Shown here piece after piece: positions 57,312 through 64,000 of a DNA stretch of 64,000 bases. Under the pieces are notes generated by a model. It was not told the origin of the DNA and did not search any database. It saw nothing but the letters and a program-made list of their open reading frames with translations. The translations under genes were made by a program, and so were the position numbers. Position 1 is the first letter of the stretch. Each line of letters begins with the position of its first letter. Origin of the DNA: Steinernema hermaphroditum. Taxonomy: Eukaryota > Nematoda > Chromadorea > Rhabditida > Steinernematidae. Location: NCBI GenBank assembly GCA_030435675.1, contig CM059623.1:15127592-15191591 (forward strand), written 5' to 3'.

Positions 57312-60300
57312 ATTTAAGCAAATTTTTCGAAGGCTGTTTACACGGTCAGGTCTGTGCTGATGCTAGCGTTCACGAATACCCTAGTGCCAATTTTTAACTC
57401 GATCTTAGGCGTTCATTTCGGAAGGTTTCCTTGTAAGATTGCCAATACATTGGAAAATAAATGAGATGTAACAGGTGATAAGGAAAAGAGACAAACACAG
57501 CCAAAAACTGCCTACTCATGGAGCAGCTATTTGCTCTGAGACCAACGCTCTTGAGGATTTCCTAGTTAGATACGTTTACCCTAATTTTGAATCACACAAA
57601 GTAAAAAACTTGTGTTTTTGTCATAAATAACGTCTGTTCGAACTCTTTTTGGCGTAGGTAGCATAATCCAAAAAATGTGTTCAAATCGTTAAATCGATTA
57701 ATTCAGTGTGGATGGTTCACTGTTCACCGTTACATAAACACCCTAAGATTGAGTCAGTTTCGGCAATCCGTCAACAAGATTCATTATGTTCACCTCCAGA
57801 CACTAAGCTAGACAATTCGATTCGTAAGACAATCGCTTTGTTTGACCAGCCACAGAGCAGACATCATGTACTTTAACTTGCCAATGGCGGTTATTATGTC
57901 CTCAATGGCATTATTTGGACTGGACGTTCTCCGAAAGGTGCAAATCAATATTTCTTCGTGGCTTCTGCACAACATTTCCTGAAGTTACCGCCTGCATTTT
58001 AAGGCGGCTTCTGGGGTGGAACCTCCGCATAAATACCACCCTCGTGTTCAATTCTACGCCGATAATCACAGACGTCGACGACGGAGACAATCATCGTCTA
58101 TGGGTTGGCGAGGCCAACTTTAATTAAAAGAAGACCGACCACCCGAATCTTCGACCAATCGAGTTGACACAAAAAGTTCAAATTTGTGACAAAAACAGCA
58201 ATCTGCTCTACATGGTTCATTGATTAGGGTGCTATTTTTGGAATTGGGATCTTGCCGGAAGTCTACATGTAGACACCCAATGGGTCATCATTAAAATTCC
58301 ACCCCTGTATGTTTCCCACATCCTCAACACGGACCTGCAGGCTCCTTTGCCGCTAGGATGCGCATCTTCTCAAATTTCTCATATTCATCGCGTGCATATT
58401 TCATCGGGAAGACGCGCGGCGCGTAAAATGAGCGCCTCTTCGAATGTTTCATTCCCTTCAAAAGTCCACAACGAGGACCACTGGCTGCAACTCCCGGGCT
58501 GCACTAATCTTCCGCGCTAATCCGCCGACAAAAAAAGCCAATTTTATGGCGACGTTTATTTGATTTGTTTACAAACGCGTTTCGCACTTTTATCGCGCGC
58601 GAATCCATCATTCCCATCTGTTCGGAAGTTCGCGAACACCTACTTGGCCGTGGAGGAAGGGGGCGGCGCCGGTCCGAAGAAGAGTCGGTGTGGGAAGACC
58701 GGAGAGGACGTTGTCCTTTAGGTCTTAGCTCCCCGAGTGCACATACTTGGTCCTCAAAATCCGGTTAGGAAAGCGGTTTGTGAGGGTGGAGGTAAATGTT
58801 TTTGCGCAAAAGGTCGAATATTTTCTTTTGGGACTCGCAGCCCGCGAAATGTTTATGGCTACATTATGTAGTCGACGGTTTCGTGATGTGTCTGTGTGCT
58901 TATTGGTCTGAACGAAATATTGACCCGCTCAAATGTGAATTACTTACTAGGGCTGTGCGAGACGAGACTTTCCAGCTTCGAGACTCGTGGCACGTACAGC
59001 CTGTTGGAAACCTTCTAAAGTGTCCGCCTCAGATTGAGCTGAAAGTTGGCTCACAGATAAGCCTAATTGCGTGAATGCTTGTCATAAAACTCCATCTGCT
59101 GATACACAGGCTACGACTATGTAAGCGACCAATCAAAGTTGTGTCCAGCTCAGAATGGGCACAACTGTGAAACCGACCACGAGGGTTTTGTGTGGCGAAA
59201 CATAGAAAACATGGCCGGGAGACGAGTAGAACCCGAACTTCAAAGATACCACTCTAGACACGGAAGCAACCGACTTCTTTTTCACAGTATTACTTATACT
59301 GACGCGCTCGTAACTTCGTAACATGGTTTGGTATGTCTATCTGCGGATAGGATTTTGGCGTTAAAGTATTTCAACTTTCAGAGCTACCTTTCCACAAGTT
59401 TTCGGTACGATCTAAGGCGGGCGCTTTGAAGAGTTTCCCACGCATTAATTCGTGTAAAGTTAAACGTTCATCTTAAGTGTGAATCTATTCATTATTCCCT
59501 AACGAATGTGAATCTACGAACAAATCAGAGTGCTTCAAAAGTGATTATCAACTGTTCCAGAATTGGGGTGTCTTTTATCATGTTTCTTTAAGGTGAATAT
59601 CGCAGAAAACGCACAGACACCAATGGGCATGATCGTTCTCTGTGTTCCAGGAGTCCTGTTTCCAAACACTTCACACAACAGCGGAGTGGCTTTTCAAATG
59701 CTTGAAACCATCATAAGGGGTTTGGTCGATGAAAAGCACGTATAGAATTGTGCTTAAGCTACGATATGAAAAGGGATGGTGGGAGGTACCGAGTGGGGTA
59801 GGTGTTAGGGCCAAGTTCTAAGAAGAGAATTGAACTCGACCTGCGATCGAACTTGTGCAAGGACATCGAGCCCGAGTCCAATTGAATTTGGGACTTGCGG
59901 ACCCGGTATGATATCAGTTGATTTCATACCAAGATCTAGCATGCTCTAGCGGGAGAGGACTTTCCATCAACTCTTCTCCAGCCTTCCCATAATTTCATAA
60001 TATATTCTCCTTAAGGCCATATTTTAGACCACCAAGCTCATGATGAATGGTGCTCGATGTCTCCTTCCATAATTCACAGTCGGCTACTCTATTTTTGTCG
60101 ATTCAACAACCTTTAATAGCCTTCAAGGTGGTGTAGAATTCGTCATCTTTATTCCACAGAAATTGCCATTTTGAAACCAACCCGTTTTGTCCAAATTTGA
60201 AACGTTCCGGCCGCAAAATAAGTTCACAAAAGTGTCCTTTCTGTTTTCGGGCACCGTTTCTCTGTTCGCCGCCTCTTTATTTGATCACTTCGCCGTCGCC

Positions 60301-60990
60301 ACGTCGAACATGGGCCCCGTTTTAGGCGCACAATTGAATCTAATCGCATTTTTCGGGAACGTGTGGCGGTTAAGTCGATTTCGAGAAGGGGGACGTACCC
60401 ACGATCTTTGCTTTGTCTCCGCTTCGTTGAGTCAGGATTCGAAGAAAAAGACTTTGTTGTTATTTGACATGTGCTCCCTTGAGTATCGGTTAACGAGCTC
60501 ATACTTCTTATAATGAGGAGCGATGGAAATCTAGTTCTAAAATAGATGATCGTGTATGCTGGTATGCTTAGAGAACTTTGCATATTCGATCTCGTGAAAC
60601 TCGTAGTTTCTTTAAAAGCCCCGTTTTGTTCCGTGGTTGCTATGAGCGATCTTGACGTGGGGTCCTTTTTTGAATGCGGAAGCTATGGGTCCTTTGAGGA
60701 CACACGCTTGCCGACATCCCATTTCCGTGATCTGGATGTCTTATTTCGTGTAATGGAAAGAGTGGAGGATGCTTGCGATGTTTCTAATATTCCTTTTTTG
60801 GCGTTTCTAATGCTCATCTTTTTGGTGTCCCTCGATTTGGTCCTTTATAATTAAGTGGGTTTTCTTGTATTTTTTGCTTTTGTTATTGAGGAGCCTGTCA
60901 TGACGGTTTTTGCGCTAGATCTGATAAACCTTTGTAATGTACGTTAGGTAATCATCTCAGGATGTGAAACGCAAATAAATAAAAAAGAAT
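57312..60990. other. Gene-poor, repeat-bearing region
   Basis: No splice-supported coding sequence. A GC-richer stretch at 58320-58780 with short frames on both strands may be a distal promoter of an unseen gene. Dispersed repeat copies lie near 59010-59240 and, inverted, near 59400. Frames at 60187-60513 and 60546-60854 are long for this region but unrecognised. Confidence 0.35.
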
Positions 60991-61064
60991 GGCTCGGCAG
61001 GGAGTCGAACCCGGACCTGAAAAATGGCAAACAAAACGTTTCCCAGTTTGACCACACAGACTGT
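60991..61064 (-). other. tRNA-like sequence
   Basis: B-box GGGTTCGACTCCC and a 3' GCCGAGCCA-like end on the minus strand, with an A-box-like GTGTGGTCAAACTGG upstream. The 5' acceptor half is missing. The sequence to its right (from about 61088) is related to that after the foldback element at 57312, suggesting a composite repeat. Confidence 0.4.
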
Positions 61065-62226
61065 TTCGCGCCGTGTTTGTAAGGTTCTCTATAGTCATTT
61101 TCAAGCAACTTTCGAAGAGCGTTTACATGTTCAGTTGTGCGTATAAACCGACGGATTTTAAGGCGCTTTTGGAGTCCGTAATAACGTATGCCTTCCTGTA
61201 TGCCAATTTCTGATCTTAGACGGACAGGTTCTCTTGTTAGCTTTTACTCCTCTGATCTACCGTCGAAGGTATCCAACATCCCTTTAAAATGCACTTGCTA
61301 TAATCTGAAACAAAACGCACACCAAGGCCATGTGAAATGTACTCGAAATGTTGTTTATATGATGTTATATGATATTGTATGATCTTGACTTTTTCGACCT
61401 TGTCCCATATATGTCCTTCTCTCACGATAGCGTTTGTTCGGATCACAGCGATCCCCACTCGCCCAGGGGCAGGTGAATCCGAGGACCAGAGCCTACGAAA
61501 TTAAACAACGGTTTTTCTAAGTGTCAGAATTTCAAGCTCGACATCATATATTTGATATTTGAATTTACGTTAAACCTAATACTAAATCTTTATCTTGACC
61601 AAACACACCGTTTAAGGTTATTTTTGATCTTTAAAAGTTACATTTTGTATGGTAAAAGAATGGCTTGAGACATTTAATGGGTGGGCAAAGGTCACTTTGA
61701 TTGCGACCCCACTCACCCAGGGCTATCGTTGTAGGACCACTCGGTGAAGGTGGTTAGTTTTTGGCTATGTTTTACACTATGAGACTAGAAGGAAGTAAGC
61801 TTTTTAGCCATTTTACAGCATTTTGAAAGGTGATAATTTCAAGCATCATCAATGGGGTGGTAAATATTGGACCCCACTTTCCTCTCTCGGCATGTCCTGT
61901 TGTCCGGACTAAAGCAGTGTCTCACAAATAATCCGAAAATCACCTCAAAATGAACATTCGGGCAAAAAGAAAGATCCCTTGTTAGGCGCTAGCAACACCC
62001 TTTCGAGATCCTTTCTTTGTATAGTGAGCCTTGATGAGTTATCTATGCAGCACGCATCGCATATTCTGCGTAATCACGTCTGAGTGAGCACGGGATCTTC
62101 GGGCTCTCACATCCATCACCCACGTTGGTCCTCTTTCTAACCATGCACTTGGTCTTCTTTTTTTCAGTTTTATCCCCATCCAATGTTTCATTTCCACAGA
62201 GCTCAAGTTATGAACTTTCATGTCAG
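61065..62226. other. Spacer
   Basis: No recognised exon. The CCCCACTCNCCCAGGG motif occurs near 61453 and 61709 in direct order, with no known meaning. Confidence 0.35.
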
Positions 62227-62504
62227 GATCGTCTCAAAACCTTTCCTCCATTGACGTCATTCCCTTCGACATTCTTAAAGCCAACGGCTTTTGGCCTTTG
62301 TTTTCAGCCATTATTTTCAAAACATCGCCTTATTTATATGCCATCGATAGGCACTTCCGTGTCCGTTTCGCGAAATTAGGGGGCTTACACATCAGACAAG
62401 ATGGGAACCTAAATTTAAAAATCGATAATTATAAGTCAGCTGATGGAAGAACCGAGTTGGCCGCCTCGGCTTCTGGCAATTGTTCGGGACAGAAGAGTTA
62501 TTGA
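62227..62504 (+). CDS. Possible terminal exon of a seven-helix receptor
   Basis: After a CATGTCAG acceptor, 92 codons are open to TGA. The middle reads NGFWPLFSAIIFKTSPYLYA then IDRHFRVRFAKL, which resembles helix 7 and the amphipathic helix 8 of rhodopsin-class receptors (F-K-T-S..P..Y-A-I..R-F-R), followed by a polar C-terminal tail. No upstream exons with helices 1-6 were found on this strand, so the assignment is tentative. Confidence 0.35.
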
Positions 62505-63447
62505 TTCGGTCGGGTGTTCGTGATTTGGTGGTGTTTTTATTGTGGCTCAGTTCTAAATTTTGTGATATTTTATGATATTTGGACTGAATGTGAAGGTCAA
62601 CGCGATATTTCACTTAAAAATAGTCCTTTGAAATTGTAAGATTTGGCCAATAGGCTTAAGAGTGCATAGTCATTGGTTGACGAGCTTATGGAAACCGATC
62701 GACTTTGCTCCAAAAATGCAATTTGCTCGCTGCAAGATGAGTCGGCACTTCCTTCACTGCACTCCTAATCCCCAGCGGGCGCCAATTTTCGCAATTGTTG
62801 ACTTTTGATTACACTCAAAATTAATTGCCGAGTGTAATCTCGAAAGTGCAAGTCGTGTTTTATCTGTTACTAATGAAGCCTCGCGAGTGGAGGGTGAATA
62901 ATGAAGGCGTTTGTGTTGTGTGAGCGGATGCAGAGGAGTCTGAGTAAAGAGTCCGTTTGGATGCCGAGCAAAGAAAGCTTCAACTCCCAGTCAAATTTGG
63001 TTTCCTGTGATCGCGCCGCTCCTTCCGAGTGATTTCAACGTGTATGTCGATAACGGACCGCCTCATTACTCTTGAGCTGTGATCCTTACAAGTCCGAAAC
63101 GAGTCCGTACTCGGTTTTTTATCAAGCTTCTGACTTCCAAACGGCTTGGCTCGGATTTCCTCTTAAAACAGAGATGTAAGACGCCTCTTGGAAGACCCAA
63201 AGTGTGAACACCCAAAAGGAGACGTGGACATGAAATAAGTGAGTCGGGTTAAGTTCTGTGTTTGACACACACATGACTCAGGTACCATGCACGAAGCAGC
63301 GTTTGGAACGACGGCTCATGATCCGCTTGCATGTCTCAAAGTACCGCTTTTTATGCGTTTCTATCTGTGGCTTCACATCATGTATCACATCAAATATTTC
63401 TGAAATTTCCCCCTCCTGGCAACTTAGCACCTCCACCAGGTGATCGA
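62505..63447. other. Spacer upstream of the right-edge gene's 3' end
   Basis: No recognised coding sequence on either strand. Confidence 0.4.
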
Positions 63448-64000
63448 TCACTCGTCACGGGGTAGATCCGTGGAAGGTGTCTGGGATGATGAGCGATTGC
63501 ATTGGCCAGCCTGCAAAATGATGATCACAGATATACTCAGTTCAGATTCTTTTTATACACATCTCTCCATGCACTTTTCGCTCGACCATATCGTTACTCA
63601 CCCACACCCTCAAGTGCACAGAATAAACTGGCTTCATTGCGATGTTTTCTGCATTGAACATCTTGAAAACATTTCTCAGAAACCGACAAGACTCATTCGG
63701 AAAATCGCCAAATAAGTGCCGTCTTCCTACCTTTGATTTAGTGCACTCACAAAAGACGGCTTTGACGCACTGAAAGGTGTACACGTCTGGGCTTGGCAGT
63801 CATCTTTGAACAATAGAATAATGTCTTGATTCCTCACGTATTCCACGAGAACGGAGACCCCCTAGAAAAGGTGAATATTTCAGTGATATTTGTGCCCTAT
63901 TTTCGCCAATATTTTCATGTTATCTCGTTACATCATTGCGTGACTCAGCAATTCCGAACACAGCACGCGAGCACAAACAGATCGTGAAAGTTTTGACCTT
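63448..64000 (-). CDS. Unrecognised gene, 3' exons, continues beyond right edge
   Basis: Exons in transcript order, 64000-63932 (partial), 63861-63731, 63674-63602 and 63510-63448, join in phase. They encode KVKTFTICLCSRAVFGIAES onward, GVSVLVEYVRNQDIILLFKD with DDCQAQTCTPF, then NVFKMFNAENIAMKPVYSVH and a C-terminus STDLPRDE. All introns are bounded by good GT..AG sites. The protein mixes a hydrophobic beta-like segment with cysteines and ends in a Ser/Thr-rich tail. I do not recognise it; the diagnostic part is outside the window. Confidence 0.6.

Noticed and set aside
60187..60854. Two plus-strand frames of 108 and 102 codons
   Set aside because: No recognisable motifs, no splice context and not clearly protein-like; noted in the region entry but not called.

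Overview
The window looks like nuclear DNA of a free-living or facultative nematode, most likely a rhabditid or diplogastrid. The reasons are many short introns (about 43-50 bases) ending in TTTTCAG or TTTTAG, clear counterparts of Caenorhabditis genes (hipr-1, dgk-3, sld-2, SWEET/swt, an EB-module protein), interspersed short inverted-repeat transposons, and no bacterial gene order. Species cannot be named from the sequence. Exons were placed by joining reading frames across GT..AG sites and checking phase; no search was run.

Layout. 1-3387 (-): the 5' half of a HIP1R/hipr-1 clathrin-adaptor gene that runs off the left edge. 6267-10083: two copies of a small TRP14/TXNDC17-like thioredoxin (+), with an unrecognised exon between them and a Cys-rich peptide exon (-) after the second. 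13200-28238 (+): a 15-exon type I diacylglycerol kinase (dgk-3-like, 755 aa) with a 9.3 kb first intron; its introns hold a palindromic MITE, a Tc1-like foldback element and an antisense tRNA-Leu. 28498-29863 (-): a SWEET sugar transporter, tail to tail with the kinase. 31288-32425 (+): an sld-2-like replication factor with a duplicated promoter and decoy first exon. 32848-35501 (-): a dynamin lacking a proline-rich tail and interrupted by two perfect hairpins. 36279: a second tRNA-Leu identical to the first. 36728-38754 (-): a secreted EB-module Cys-rich protein. 40272-41267 (-): a mitochondrial-type crotonase.

41.4-51.0 kb (-) is a tandem segmental duplication of about 4.1-4.4 kb. Each unit holds a RING-finger gene with a repeat-rich N-terminal half followed by a spare copy of its zinc-finger/coiled-coil 3' exons. 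Two small transposons sit in one paralogue while the other keeps the empty TA site.

51.3-64 kb is gene-poor and repeat-rich. It holds a hidden unrecognised multi-exon gene at 54.7-55.3 kb (-), a 529 bp foldback element carrying a tRNA-like sequence in its loop, other tRNA-like fragments, a possible receptor tail exon at 62.2 kb (+) and the 3' exons of an unrecognised gene running off the right edge (-).

The genes are ordinary, independently transcribed chromosomal genes; nothing indicates a shared pathway. The points most worth a second look are the hairpin lesion in the dynamin gene, the glutaredoxin-like active site in the second thioredoxin copy, the tRNA-bearing foldback element and the hidden gene.
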